Source of the DNA: an uncultured Shewanella sp.
Lineage (GTDB): Bacteria > Pseudomonadota > Gammaproteobacteria > Enterobacterales > Shewanellaceae
Length of the DNA stretch: 60,655 bases
Assembly: GCF_947501225.1 (NCBI RefSeq)
Contig: NZ_CANMUW010000023.1
Coordinates: 1-60,655 of the forward strand
Direction: 5' to 3'
Positions 17,950 to 27,329 of this stretch are shown piece by piece. Under the pieces are notes generated by a model, which worked only from the letters and a program-made list of their open reading frames with translations, searched no databases and had not been told where the DNA came from. Within the stretch, counting starts at the first letter, position 1. Each line of letters starts with the position of its first letter. Made by a program: the position numbers and the translations under genes.

Positions 17950-18489
17950 ATGAACAACAACGTTAAGGCATTACTTGCCACTACAGCCCTGTTTTTTAGC
18001 TGCCAGACATTAGCAGAAAGCGGCTGTGCATTCGAAGACAAGCAAGATGGCTTTATCGCCACGTGTAGCGAGGAGAAACAAGAAGTGATATTAACAGGCG
18101 CCGTCGAGGCTCAAACCTTAGTCACTGAACTCAGTGATTTCAGCGAAGGCTACAAAGAGTATCAGGTCGATACGGCAGCGATTGCTCCTCTGAAAAACCT
18201 GGAAGAGCCTACAGAGATAGTGGTTATCATCGGCACCTGGTGTCCCGACTGCCACCGTGAAACACCGCGCTTTATCCGCATCATGGAAGAGCTCAACAAC
18301 CCTAATATCAAAGCCACCTATATAGGTGTCGATAGAGAGAAAGCGGACCCTAAAGGGCTGGCGGCTCAATATGAATTTACCCGTATACCAACCTTTATTG
18401 TGATGCAGAAAGGTGAAGAGATAGGTCGAATCATTGAGAGACCACAGCACTCTTTAGAGAAAGACTTAGCGGCGATATTGAAGCCCTAG
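17950..18489 (+). CDS. Periplasmic thioredoxin-like protein
   Basis: A 179-residue protein with a signal peptide (ALLATTALFFSCQTLAES) and a thioredoxin fold. The redox motif is Cys-Pro-Asp-Cys in GTWCPDCHRETPRF, and the cis-Pro loop is TRIPTFIVMQKGEEIGRI. A CPDC centre in an exported thioredoxin suggests a reductase or thiol-disulfide exchange role in the periplasm, but a specific partner is not visible. Two further cysteines in the mature N-terminus (ESGCAFEDK, IATCSEEK) could form a structural disulfide. It converges on the TonB receptor gene across a bidirectional terminator. Confidence 0.85.
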   Translation: MNNNVKALLATTALFFSCQTLAESGCAFEDKQDGFIATCSEEKQEVILTGAVEAQTLVTELSDFSEGYKEYQVDTAAIAPLKNLEEPTEIVVIIGTWCPDCHRETPRFIRIMEELNNPNIKATYIGVDREKADPKGLAAQYEFTRIPTFIVMQKGEEIGRIIERPQHSLEKDLAAILKP

Positions 18490-18508
18490 AAGATGATACA
18501 GATAAAAG

Positions 18509-18531
18509 AGGCCGCGATAGCGGCCTTTTTT
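18509..18531. terminator. Bidirectional terminator between thioredoxin-like and TonB-receptor genes
   Basis: The AGGCCGC/GCGGCCT stem has a GATA loop, six T on the right and AAAA on the left, so it can serve both converging genes. Confidence 0.9.
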
Positions 18532-18554
18532 ATGACTAGTTGAATCGGGCCCGC

Positions 18555-21536
18555 TTAGAAATCGTAACGAACCGACGCACGAACATAACGCGGAGTCTGG
18601 AAGCTGTCAGGATATCCATAACGAACATTCTTCGCTCCACTATCAAACTCATACTGTTCATCAACCCCGGTGACCCCATCGAAATTAAACAGGTTATAGA
18701 CATTCAGCTTGAAGTTTAACAGACCGGCGCTTTGCATATCTAAGGTGTAAGACAGGTTCAGATCAACATTGTAGACCCAATCTGTGCGTCCCATGCTGCC
18801 ACGAGGAGCCGCTTCTCCATCGGCATAGAAGGAGGATGCACCATACCAGTCACGACCGTAGCAACGACCCACTATCTCTATCGCCTCGACGCAGTAGCCC
18901 TGATCTTCCGGGTGAACTCCGAAGGCATTGATGGGGCGTCCTGACTGCAGATATGAGTTAAAGCCAATACTTAAGTCATCGGTGATCTTATATACGCCGT
19001 AGAGTTTAAAGTTATGACGCCTGTCATTTGGAAGGTAACCTTCGCCATTATCCATCAACTCAGGATAGTCGAACGAGGTCGTCCAACCCGGATCGGCCTG
19101 TTCATTATCTGAGCGAACCAGGCCTTCCGTATTACCCTCACTCTTGGACCAGGTATAGGAACCGTTAATGGTGAAGTCTTCTGTGACATTGCCGCTAAAT
19201 CTCAGCTCAACCGCCTTATAGGTACGATTTGCGTCCGGGAAGCCCATCTGCTCAGAGCTGACATTGACCGTCTCCTTAACACCATCGCCATCGACATCGT
19301 AATAGATCTCGGTGCCGATACCCGGATTAGTCAAAGTTGGGAACCAGCCACCTACGAAGTAGTCTTCCGCACTCGTTTCACCGTTACCTGCATGCCAGGT
19401 ATCTGCATCATAGTTATCTTTTATCCACTGGTTCATGCCATAGTTGAACGACACATCTTCTATCGATTGTTTCAGGTCGCGATATACGCCACGGATCCCC
19501 ACGGCCCAATCATCATTAAGCTGCTGCTGATAGCCCAGGGCAAACTCATCCGAATACATAGAACCGGCTTTGTTATTGAATAACTGATCGGCATCGGGGA
19601 CACTGCCATCGGCCACGACCCGGCGATCGATCTCTGCTCCCAATACAGGTGAACCATCGGCATTCACCGACTCTAACAGGCTCACTATATGTGAGTCATA
19701 GGCCGCCGAGGCCATTCTCAGGTTAGTATTGGGGGATACCGGCTGGAAGTATCTGCCATAGGAAGCGTAAACCTTACTCGTGCCATCACCCAGCAGATCC
19801 CAGGTCGCACCTAACCTTGGAGCAAACTGACCATCCAGGTCGACATACTTATCGCCGGAGCCCGTCGTATTACTGAACTCACTGTATCGCAGGCCTGCAT
19901 TTATGGTTACTGTGTCAGTGACTTCCCAGATATCAGAGATATATAGTGCGGTATGAACATTTTCAGTTTCACTGTTCTTACCCCAGATCCGCAGATCCGC
20001 ATACTCAGTCCCCTCAGCTAACCCGTAAGCATTATCCGCCCCGGCGGCATAATACTCGTACCAGCCATCTCCATGGGGAGTATAAAAGTCGGCGATCTCT
20101 AAGCGCTCATAATCATAACCGGCTCTGAGGGTATGATCACCGATGACCCAGTCCAGGTCGATACGATAGGTAATTCGCTTATCTTCGGTTTCAGATGAGC
20201 CATAACCAACCCAATCACCCAGGCGCTCATAGCTGCCCGAACGATAATCCTCATAGGTTGATTGATCCAGTGTGCCTGAGTTATCTTTTGTCGATTGGGT
20301 GATCTCACCATACATAGCCGTCAAGGTGATATCGTCTGTCAGATAGCCTGTATACTGGGCATTCCAGCCAATCCCCCCATAGGTGGACTCCGTTAGACCG
20401 ATGGCATCGCCACGACCTCCATCTTCATCCCGGTTAAACTGAGTACTGGTGTAATCTCCCTCATTACTGAATGCCATGACCCCGATGGAGTGATCTTCAT
20501 GCATAAACCAATCGACTTTCGTAAACCAGCGATTGGTATCCCACTCCTTATCTCTGAGGGTGTTCTCACCATATGCTGTCTCCTCCTCTTCATTTGGATT
20601 CCATAATCCATAGAAGAAGAGCTTATCTTCGATAAGCGCCCCGGAGGCCCACATGTTATATTCGGTCTCTTGCCAGTAACCGTCAGAGATCTCTTCAATG
20701 CTGCCATCGTCTTTCATCCGTATCGACGGCTCTGCCAATGCATCAGGGGCTATCTCAGCCTTAGCCCCGAACTTCCACTCATTATCACCGGACTTCGATA
20801 CTAAGTTGACGACACCGCCGATGAAGCGGCCATACTCGGCCGATACACCACCGGTTTGCACTTCTGTCTGGGCAATGGCCTCCCAGGGAAGATCGATATC
20901 CCCCATCCCCTTGCGAAGATCTGTAATGTTGAGTCCATTGAGGTAATAGCCATTTTCTGCGACCGATGAACCGCCGATTGCTACGCCACCAAAGCCATCA
21001 TCACCGGCAACGGCTCCGGGAGTCAGCAGAGCGATGGCGGTTGAGTCCAATTCAACCGGGAGCTGATTCAGCTCCTCGATGGCTATCACCTGGGATGTCG
21101 TGGTACTGGAAGTATCGACCCTACTTATCCTTGCGCCACTCACTGAGATCCGCTCTACGTCAGAGCCCTCCGGATCGAGCGCCACGTCGAAAGTCAGCGC
21201 ATTACCTAAGGTAATCGCAATATGCTGCTCCTGCACCTGATAGAAGCCATCCTTAAGGATCGTCACCGTATATTGACCGATTGGCAGACCTTTTAGCGAA
21301 AAACTACCATTAGCGCCGGTCGTAGTTTCCTTAACAATTCCTTTGGTTTCATGCTTAATAACGACTCTGGCATTACCGATATCTGCACCAGCCTGAGTCG
21401 TAATGTGACCCTTTAAAACTCCCAGCCCATCTGCAGCCATCACTCCTGGCATTGACATCATCAATACTGAGCCAACGGCGATCGCGGCAAGTGTTTTTCT
21501 TGGCTTAAATCGCTTAAGCGCTTTGCTTCCAGACAT
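18555..21536 (-). CDS. TonB-dependent outer membrane receptor with carboxypeptidase-like regulatory domain
   Basis: A 993-residue receptor. It has a long signal peptide (cleavage near GVMAADG), a CarboxypepD_reg/SpaA-like beta domain (about 38-110, with GSFSLKGLPIGQYTVTILKDGF), a plug domain (about 150-260) and a beta barrel ending in the terminal aromatic RYVRASVRYDF. This Oar-like layout is common in Shewanella and other marine gammaproteobacteria for uptake of peptides, glycans or metals. No neighbouring hydrolase or transporter gives a substrate. The ATG at 21536 has a strong ribosome site (GGGAGG) nine bases upstream, and a plausible sigma-70 promoter lies 112 bp further up. Confidence 0.93.
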   Translation of the reverse strand: MSGSKALKRFKPRKTLAAIAVGSVLMMSMPGVMAADGLGVLKGHITTQAGADIGNARVVIKHETKGIVKETTTGANGSFSLKGLPIGQYTVTILKDGFYQVQEQHIAITLGNALTFDVALDPEGSDVERISVSGARISRVDTSSTTTSQVIAIEELNQLPVELDSTAIALLTPGAVAGDDGFGGVAIGGSSVAENGYYLNGLNITDLRKGMGDIDLPWEAIAQTEVQTGGVSAEYGRFIGGVVNLVSKSGDNEWKFGAKAEIAPDALAEPSIRMKDDGSIEEISDGYWQETEYNMWASGALIEDKLFFYGLWNPNEEEETAYGENTLRDKEWDTNRWFTKVDWFMHEDHSIGVMAFSNEGDYTSTQFNRDEDGGRGDAIGLTESTYGGIGWNAQYTGYLTDDITLTAMYGEITQSTKDNSGTLDQSTYEDYRSGSYERLGDWVGYGSSETEDKRITYRIDLDWVIGDHTLRAGYDYERLEIADFYTPHGDGWYEYYAAGADNAYGLAEGTEYADLRIWGKNSETENVHTALYISDIWEVTDTVTINAGLRYSEFSNTTGSGDKYVDLDGQFAPRLGATWDLLGDGTSKVYASYGRYFQPVSPNTNLRMASAAYDSHIVSLLESVNADGSPVLGAEIDRRVVADGSVPDADQLFNNKAGSMYSDEFALGYQQQLNDDWAVGIRGVYRDLKQSIEDVSFNYGMNQWIKDNYDADTWHAGNGETSAEDYFVGGWFPTLTNPGIGTEIYYDVDGDGVKETVNVSSEQMGFPDANRTYKAVELRFSGNVTEDFTINGSYTWSKSEGNTEGLVRSDNEQADPGWTTSFDYPELMDNGEGYLPNDRRHNFKLYGVYKITDDLSIGFNSYLQSGRPINAFGVHPEDQGYCVEAIEIVGRCYGRDWYGASSFYADGEAAPRGSMGRTDWVYNVDLNLSYTLDMQSAGLLNFKLNVYNLFNFDGVTGVDEQYEFDSGAKNVRYGYPDSFQTPRYVRASVRYDF

Positions 21537-21876
21537 AATTTATCCTCCCTTAAACCTTCTCTGAGTAAGCACTTAGCAAAAAATTTTATTAGTGATTTGG
21601 GTACAAGGTAAGCCAAGTGCAACAAAACAGTAACACGCTTCACATATTTTATACAATCTGCAATATCCAAATGTAAATCGACATGAACCCCTGTTTTCCA
21701 TCTCTCCAGAGAGCGAAGAAGTGGCTGATAAAGGGAGGTAGCGGAAGGTTTCAGGCGCTTAAGATAAGTATCGGCTGAATTAACTTGAGAATTATTCAGG
21801 TTACAGTCGATGTGAAGTTTTTACTAAGGTGCCAGGTGCTAAAAAGTAGAAGTGAGAGGGGATTAAAGCCAAAGGA
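21537..21876 (-). other. Upstream region of the TonB receptor gene
   Basis: 340 bp between the Ppx/GppA gene (3' end) and the start of the receptor gene. It holds the receptor promoter noted separately at 21648-21677. The rest, toward the Ppx/GppA stop, shows no recognisable gene, repeat or strong terminator. Confidence 0.5.
21648..21677 (-). promoter_or_regulatory. Candidate sigma-70 promoter of the TonB receptor gene
   Basis: On the minus strand TTTACA (21677-21672) is followed after 18 bp by TATAAA (21653-21648). Each hexamer is one base from consensus. The position, about 112 bp before the ATG, leaves a leader long enough for regulation. Confidence 0.5.
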
Positions 21877-22797
21877 TTAGAGGGTAATTCTATTAGCCAA
21901 CCTTTGTAGCACACCTTCTCTGAGGGCTCCGCCAGACAGGTTTAATTTCTCTATCTCGAGTAGGTCAAACAGTGCCAGCAATATGGAGATCCCTGCAGCA
22001 AAAGTCGGTGCTCTTTCAGGGTGTAAGCCTCTGATATCCCGCATAGAGATATCTTCCTGCTCTAAGATCTCCAGCTTGAGCCTGTTAAGCACCACTGGAG
22101 TAATAGTAGCAGACTCATCTCTATGATTGAGTAACTCGACAACTGACTGCACGCTACCGGAGGCCCCGACTACGCCATGCCACCCTAATAGCTTAAGCTC
22201 ACCCAGGTAGTGGCCTAACACCTCTTTAACTTGCTTTTGTGCATCGTCGAAATCCAACTGCTGAAATGGAAAAGAGTTGAAGAAACGTTCGTTGAAGGTA
22301 ACACACCCCATAGAGAGACTGGTTTTAAGCAGAACCTTATCAGCATCACCTATGATAAATTCGGTACTGGCACCACCAATATCGATCACCAGCCGACGTC
22401 CTTCACCATGGGTGGTTGCGACCATGCCCTGATAGATAAGCTCCGCTTCCTGCATACCTGAGATGATCTCGATAGGATGACCCAGAACTGGCAGAGCTCG
22501 ACGACAAAACTCATCGGCATTACCAATATGTCTGAGTGTTGCTGTTGCAATAACAGCAACATTCTCAGACGAGACGCCCTCTTTATCCAACATCTTGGCA
22601 AACATAGCCAGACAATCCAAGCCACGTTCGAGCACCTCTTCACTCAGGGTGCCATCGTCTTGAATCCCCTCGGCCAGTCGAACCTTACGCTTGTATTTGG
22701 CAATAACTTCAGGTTGGTTACCACGAGTCCTGGCAACCAACATATTGAAGCTATTCGAACCTAACGTAATCGCTGCGTATGGAGGTGTATTCGGCAT
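21877..22797 (-). CDS. Ppx/GppA-family phosphatase, short form
   Basis: A 306-residue exopolyphosphatase/guanosine pentaphosphate phosphatase family protein. It has the ASKHA phosphate motifs AAITLGSNSFNMLVAR and VIDIGGASTEFIIGD and the ATLRHIGNADEF region. It contains only the two actin-like domains: E. coli GppA is about 494 residues with a C-terminal HD-like part, which is absent here although the frame ends cleanly. It is beside rhlB, exactly where E. coli has gppA, and 14 bp after the rhlB stop, so a gppA-derived short form is likely. Whether it hydrolyses polyP, pppGpp or both cannot be decided. Confidence 0.85.
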   Translation of the reverse strand: MPNTPPYAAITLGSNSFNMLVARTRGNQPEVIAKYKRKVRLAEGIQDDGTLSEEVLERGLDCLAMFAKMLDKEGVSSENVAVIATATLRHIGNADEFCRRALPVLGHPIEIISGMQEAELIYQGMVATTHGEGRRLVIDIGGASTEFIIGDADKVLLKTSLSMGCVTFNERFFNSFPFQQLDFDDAQKQVKEVLGHYLGELKLLGWHGVVGASGSVQSVVELLNHRDESATITPVVLNRLKLEILEQEDISMRDIRGLHPERAPTFAAGISILLALFDLLEIEKLNLSGGALREGVLQRLANRITL

Positions 22798-22811
22798 CTA
22801 TTGAACCAAGC

Positions 22812-24119
22812 CTACGAGTGTCTGCGGGTTCTGTCGTGACGACGCGGCCCACTACGATTACCGCTGCGGGGCTTACCACCCGTTCCGGTACGAGTCTGAG
22901 GTCGGTTGTTATGCTTCCTGTGTACCCTTATCGGTGCAGGGATATCATCCAGTAAAGCCGAGCTATCATAGTTGGTCACAGGAATAGCATGGTCGATATA
23001 GGCCTCGATGGCAGGCAGATTAAGTGCATACTCTTCACAGGCAAAGCTCACCGACACACCTTTCTTACCGGCACGACCGGTACGACCGATACGGTGAACA
23101 TAATCTTCACAATCATCCGGAAGATCATAGTTATATACATGTGACACATCTGAGATGTGCAGACCACGTGCAGCCACGTCGGTAGCAACCAGAATATCCA
23201 GCTTACCGGCGGTAAACTGCTCCAGAATACGTATACGTTTCTTCTGTGGAACATCGCCCGTCAATAGGCCGACTCTGTGCCCGTCACCTTCCAGCCAAGA
23301 CCACAAGTTTTCACAGCTGTGCTTAGTATTTGAGAATACAATCGCCTTTTCCGGCCAATCCTCTTCGATGAGGGTAAGTAACAGACGCATCTTCTCATCC
23401 ATAGATGGATAGAAGATCTCCTCTTTGATGTTCTTAGAGGTTTTTTCATTCGGGGCTATTTCAACTTTCTCCGGCTCATTCATATGATCATAAGCCAGCT
23501 CCTGCACCTTCATTGAAAGGGTTGCAGAGAACAGCATATTCAGACGCGACTTGGCATCTGGCATGCGTCTGAACAGAAAGCGGATATCTTTAATAAAGCC
23601 AAGATCAAACATACGATCGGCTTCATCTAACACGACAGCCTGAATAGCACTGACATTGATAACGCCCTGACGAACGTAATCTATGATACGTCCGGTGGTT
23701 CCGATAAGAATATCGACGCCTTTATCCAGCACCTTACGCTGAACTTCATAGCTCTCACCACCATAGACAATTCCGACCTTCAGGCCCGTGTGCTTGGCGA
23801 GTCGCTCTGCATCTTTAGCGATCTGAATAGCAAGTTCACGAGTAGGGGCCATGATAATCGCTCTGGGCTGATTAAGCTGGCGTTCTTCCGGAATTGGAAC
23901 TGTGAGCAGGTGGTTAAACGTCGCAACAAGAAAAGCCAATGTTTTCCCTGTACCCGTTTGTGCTTGACCTGCAATATCTTTCTTCTGGAGGAGAATAGGT
24001 AGAGATAGTGCTTGAATAGGCGTGCAATATTCAAAGCCGCTCTCGTTAAGTGCTGTTTTTATCTCTGCTTGAAGAGAAAAGTCGGCAAACTTCTGATTAG
24101 ATAAATGTGTTTCGCTCAT
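22812..24119 (-). CDS. rhlB: ATP-dependent RNA helicase RhlB
   Basis: A 435-residue DEAD-box helicase and partner of RNase E in the degradosome. In order: the Q-motif (GFEYCTPIQALSLPILL), AQTGTGKT (Walker A), PTRELA, LDEADRMFD (DEAD), SAT and HRIGRTGRAG. A basic, Arg/Gly-rich tail of about 40 residues ends the protein and fits the RhlB RNA-binding extension. The order gppA-rhlB (-) / trxA-rho (+) is conserved with E. coli. The ATG is divergent from trxA by about 175 bp. Confidence 0.95.
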   Translation of the reverse strand: MSETHLSNQKFADFSLQAEIKTALNESGFEYCTPIQALSLPILLQKKDIAGQAQTGTGKTLAFLVATFNHLLTVPIPEERQLNQPRAIIMAPTRELAIQIAKDAERLAKHTGLKVGIVYGGESYEVQRKVLDKGVDILIGTTGRIIDYVRQGVINVSAIQAVVLDEADRMFDLGFIKDIRFLFRRMPDAKSRLNMLFSATLSMKVQELAYDHMNEPEKVEIAPNEKTSKNIKEEIFYPSMDEKMRLLLTLIEEDWPEKAIVFSNTKHSCENLWSWLEGDGHRVGLLTGDVPQKKRIRILEQFTAGKLDILVATDVAARGLHISDVSHVYNYDLPDDCEDYVHRIGRTGRAGKKGVSVSFACEEYALNLPAIEAYIDHAIPVTNYDSSALLDDIPAPIRVHRKHNNRPQTRTGTGGKPRSGNRSGPRRHDRTRRHS

Positions 24120-24293
24120 AGCGGCAGCATACCAGTTAGGGTTGCAATAAGAAACTCAATCGTTTGAAATAGCGACTAATAATAAAAAGTAGCTTTAAAG
24201 TCGATTAATTCTACCTTGAAAAGTTTTTTTCAAACCCAATATACAGGTTAAGCCATTAACAAACCAGCAATGGCAACCTAACTGGAGAACATC

Positions 24294-24620
24294 ATGAACG
24301 ATAAAATTGTATACCTAAGTGACGACAGCTTCGAAAATGACGTAATTAACTCAGATCTACCAGTGGTCGTAGACTTTTGGGCTGAATGGTGTGGCCCTTG
24401 TAAAATGATTGCTCCTATCCTTGATGATGTTGCCGAAGAGTATGCAGGTAAAGTCACCATTGCTAAGCTGAATGTCGATCAAAACAATGTTTCGCCGGCT
24501 AAGTATGGTGTTCGTGGTATCCCGACATTGCTTATCTTCAAGAACGGCGAACTGGCCGGAACAAAAGTTGGCGCACTATCTAAAACTCAACTGAAAGAGT
24601 TTATCGACGCCCAGCTATAA
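24294..24620 (+). CDS. trxA: Thioredoxin 1
   Basis: A 108-residue cytoplasmic thioredoxin with the canonical active site WCGPC (residues 32-36), the cis-Pro loop RGIPTLLIFKNGE and the buried Asp in DFWAEW. It is the general disulfide reductant for ribonucleotide reductase, PAPS reductase and others. AACTGGAGAAC just before the ATG provides the ribosome site. It is followed by a long perfect hairpin and then rho, the same order as in E. coli. Confidence 0.97.
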   Translation: MNDKIVYLSDDSFENDVINSDLPVVVDFWAEWCGPCKMIAPILDDVAEEYAGKVTIAKLNVDQNNVSPAKYGVRGIPTLLIFKNGELAGTKVGALSKTQLKEFIDAQL

Positions 24621-24636
24621 TCTTAGATAGCAGCTG

Positions 24637-24668
24637 TTCTACAACATAAATTTTTATGTTGTAGAACA
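24637..24668. terminator. Perfect 15-bp hairpin after trxA
   Basis: GTTCTACAACATAAA and its exact reverse complement are separated by only TT. The stem is AT-rich and no T-run follows, so it is not a textbook intrinsic terminator. It lies 16 bp after the trxA stop and about 210 bp before rho, and probably marks the trxA 3' end or an attenuation point. Confidence 0.6.
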
Positions 24669-24875
24669 AGTTTCCGCCCCTAAGGTGACACCTGACACAG
24701 CATCAACAAGAAAATCAGTCTGGTTTCACTAAATTCCTAGACGCACCGCCTCTATAGTGCTACTTTAATAACCACAGTATTTCTAACTAACCACATCTCG
24801 CTATTCGATCAATATCCTATACTTTATTACCCGTTGATCGCAGATAGCATTTCTCGCATAAAAAGACCCACCAAG

Positions 24876-26141
24876 ATGAATTTATCAGAATTAAAAGACA
24901 AGTCGATTTCAGACTTAGTGCTACTAGCCCAAGAAATGAAAGTTGAAAACACTGCTCGTGCTCGCAAGCAGGACATTATATTTTCAATCCTTAAAGCCCA
25001 TGCCAAAAGCGGTGAAGATATTTTCGGTGGCGGTGTATTAGAAATTCTTCAGGATGGTTTTGGCTTCCTGCGTAGTGCTGACGCGTCTTACCTTGCTGGC
25101 CCCGACGATATTTACGTCTCTCCAAGCCAGATCCGTCGCTTCAGCATGCGAACGGGTGATACCATTTTTGGTAAGATTCGCCCGCCTAAAGAGGGTGAGC
25201 GTTATTTCGCACTACTGAAAGTCTCTGAAGTCAACTTTGACAAGCCTGAAAACTCCCGCTCTAAAATTCTTTTCGAAAACCTAACCCCACTGCATGCCGA
25301 AGACCGCCTGCGTATGGAGCGTGGAAATGGTTCGACAGAAGATATTACGTCGCGAATTCTGGATCTCTGCTCTCCTATCGGTAAGGGTCAGCGTGGTTTG
25401 ATCGTTGCACCGCCAAAGGCCGGTAAAACACTACTGCTTCAAAACATGGCTCAAAGCATTACCTATAACAACCCGGACGTTGTACTGATGGTTCTGCTGA
25501 TCGATGAGCGTCCGGAAGAGGTCACAGAGATGCAGCGCATGGTAAAAGGGGAAGTGATTGCTTCTACCTTCGATGAACCAGCCAGCCGTCACGTACAGGT
25601 GGCTGAGATGGTGATTGAAAAAGCCAAGCGTCTGGTTGAGCATAAGAAAGATGTCGTCATCTTACTCGACTCAATCACTCGTCTTGCCCGTGCTTACAAC
25701 ACAGTAATCCCTTCATCGGGTAAAGTACTTACCGGTGGTGTCGACGCCAACGCCCTACACCGCCCTAAGCGCTTCTTCGGTGCGGCACGTAACATCGAAC
25801 ATGGTGGCAGCTTAACCATTATCGCTACTGCATTGGTTGATACCGGCTCTAAGATGGATGAAGTGATCTACGAAGAGTTTAAAGGTACAGGTAACCAAGA
25901 GTTACACCTTTCCCGCAAAGCGGCTGAAAAGCGTGTCTTCCCGGCCATCGACTTCAACCGCTCGGGTACTCGTCGTGAGGAGAAGTTAACCACACCGGAT
26001 GAGCTACAGAAGATGTGGATTCTACGTAAGATCCTCAATCCAATGGATGAAGTTTCTGGTATGGAGTTCCTTATCGATAAGCTGGCCATGACCAAGACCA
26101 ACGATGAGTTCTTCACAGCGATGAAGCGTGCCAAGACATAA
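24876..26141 (+). CDS. rho: Transcription termination factor Rho
   Basis: A 421-residue hexameric RNA helicase/translocase. The N-terminal Rho-N and cold-shock RNA-binding domains include MNLSELKDKSISDL and LEILQDGFGFLRSADASYL. The ATPase core has Walker A PPKAGKTLLL, Walker B VVILLDSITRLARAYN and the Q/R-loop region GKVLTGGVDANALHRPKRFF. The sequence is close to E. coli Rho (419 aa) throughout. The ATG at 24876 is chosen over an in-frame TTG at 24834 because the protein then begins exactly as the family does. The 255 bp leader after trxA is a likely site of Rho autoregulation, as in E. coli. Confidence 0.97.
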   Translation: MNLSELKDKSISDLVLLAQEMKVENTARARKQDIIFSILKAHAKSGEDIFGGGVLEILQDGFGFLRSADASYLAGPDDIYVSPSQIRRFSMRTGDTIFGKIRPPKEGERYFALLKVSEVNFDKPENSRSKILFENLTPLHAEDRLRMERGNGSTEDITSRILDLCSPIGKGQRGLIVAPPKAGKTLLLQNMAQSITYNNPDVVLMVLLIDERPEEVTEMQRMVKGEVIASTFDEPASRHVQVAEMVIEKAKRLVEHKKDVVILLDSITRLARAYNTVIPSSGKVLTGGVDANALHRPKRFFGAARNIEHGGSLTIIATALVDTGSKMDEVIYEEFKGTGNQELHLSRKAAEKRVFPAIDFNRSGTRREEKLTTPDELQKMWILRKILNPMDEVSGMEFLIDKLAMTKTNDEFFTAMKRAKT

Positions 26142-26179
26142 GAGATTCTAGATTCTAGATTCGAGTTCCTAGGAGCGAG
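26142..26179. repeat. Degenerate heptad repeats directly after rho
   Basis: From the base after the rho stop the sequence can be phased in sevens: AGATTCT, AGATTCT, AGATTCG, AGTTCCT, AGGAGCG. The unit resembles the perfect TAGGTTC array found 130 bp downstream (GATTCTA against GGTTCTA), so it may be a decayed member of the same array. Confidence 0.55.
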
Positions 26180-26195
26180 TTTAAAAATCTAAAGT

Positions 26196-26220
26196 AAAGC
26201 CGCACACGTTGCGGCTTTTT
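26196..26220 (+). terminator. Intrinsic terminator after rho
   Basis: AAAGCCGCA (26196-26204) pairs with TGCGGCTTT (26210-26218) over a CACGT loop, with a T-run at the end. The stem sequence resembles the hemB terminator. Confidence 0.88.
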
Positions 26221-26309
26221 AATGTCTGTCCATCAATGTTCCAGACATTGATTGGCATTTCTTCCATCCCTGGAGGTCAGAACATTTATGAAGGTTTACC
26301 AAAGGCTCC

Positions 26310-26389
26310 TAGGTTCTAGGTTCTAGGTTCTAGGTTCTAGGTTCTAGGTTCTAGGTTCTAGGTTCTAGGTTCTAGGTTCTAGGTTCTAG
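26310..26389. repeat. Tandem heptamer array (TAGGTTC)11.4
   Basis: Eighty bases of perfect TAGGTTC repeats end three bases before the stop codon of the minus-strand LysR gene. Like the array at 1-77 it has about eleven 7-bp units. It lies between the rho terminator and the LysR 3' end, outside coding sequence. Confidence 0.95.
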
Positions 26390-26392
26390 CTA

Positions 26393-27295
26393 CTAGCCAC
26401 GAGCTCCCAGCCTCTGCTCACATTTCTCTCTAAGCATATCCCTGAGCAGTAACATTACTGGGGTAACGTGTTCACGCCCCGGACATACCAGATACAGATC
26501 GGCTGCCTCCCCCTCGTATTCAGTTAACATTGGCACCAAACGCCCACCGGTAATATCATCGATAAGGTCGAGCGATGACTTGTACACCACCCCCTTGCCG
26601 GCTACCGCCCAACGACGTGCAACTTCTGCATCGTTACAGGTGCGGTTTGCCGTTACCCTAACCTTGAATTCACGGCCATTCTTCATGAAACACCATTGAT
26701 CATGAGTGCGATCATCTAACATAAAGAACAAACAGTTATGTCCTGAGAGCTGCTCGAGTTCGGTCACCCCTCCCTTATCGGCGATATATTCGGGAGAAGC
26801 ACATAGCACCCGCTTAGCCCGACATATCTTGAATGCCACCAAGGATGAGTCTTTAGGTGTCCCCGTTCGCAGTGCAATGTCTATCTTATCGTGATAAAAA
26901 TCTGAAACAGTATCACCGATATGTAGCCTGATTTTAAGATCCGGATACGCTTCCAAAAACTCATCGAGCCAGGGAAGTACCAAGTTACGTCCAATATCCG
27001 ACGGGACCGCAAGGTTTATCACACCAGCGATCTTCTCTTTCACATCGTCTATCGCCTGCAGCCCAAGGTCTAAGTCGGTCAGGGCCCGACGACAATGGAT
27101 TAAATAGCGCTCACCAGCCTCAGTTAACCTCAAGCTGCGGGTACTCCTGATAAACAGGCGGGCATCCAGCTGCCTCTCTAACCGCTTCAGGGCGGCGCTC
27201 GCGGCTGCCGGTGAGATCTCTAACTCTGTCGCTGCAGCCGTTATGCTGCCACAATCGGCTACCCGCACAAAAAGCGTAAGATCCTGTATCTGCAT
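26393..27295 (-). CDS. LysR-family transcriptional regulator
   Basis: A 300-residue LysR-type regulator. The N-terminal winged helix-turn-helix is MQIQDLTLFVRVADCGSITA through ASAALKRLERQL (residues 1-60). The effector-binding domain (about 90-290) begins VINLAVPSDIGRNLVLPWL. The ATG at 27295 is preferred over a GTG at 27304. The closest subgroup by eye is the CrgA/AaeR-like one. It stands alone, convergent to rho, and its stop codon abuts the heptamer array. No divergently transcribed target gene is adjacent, so its regulon is not indicated; its 5' end faces the 3' end of frdB. Confidence 0.9.
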   Translation of the reverse strand: MQIQDLTLFVRVADCGSITAAATELEISPAAASAALKRLERQLDARLFIRSTRSLRLTEAGERYLIHCRRALTDLDLGLQAIDDVKEKIAGVINLAVPSDIGRNLVLPWLDEFLEAYPDLKIRLHIGDTVSDFYHDKIDIALRTGTPKDSSLVAFKICRAKRVLCASPEYIADKGGVTELEQLSGHNCLFFMLDDRTHDQWCFMKNGREFKVRVTANRTCNDAEVARRWAVAGKGVVYKSSLDLIDDITGGRLVPMLTEYEGEAADLYLVCPGREHVTPVMLLLRDMLREKCEQRLGARG

Positions 27296-27329
27296 CACAA
27301 CCACCCTGATTTAATTTTAAGGCTCAGAT

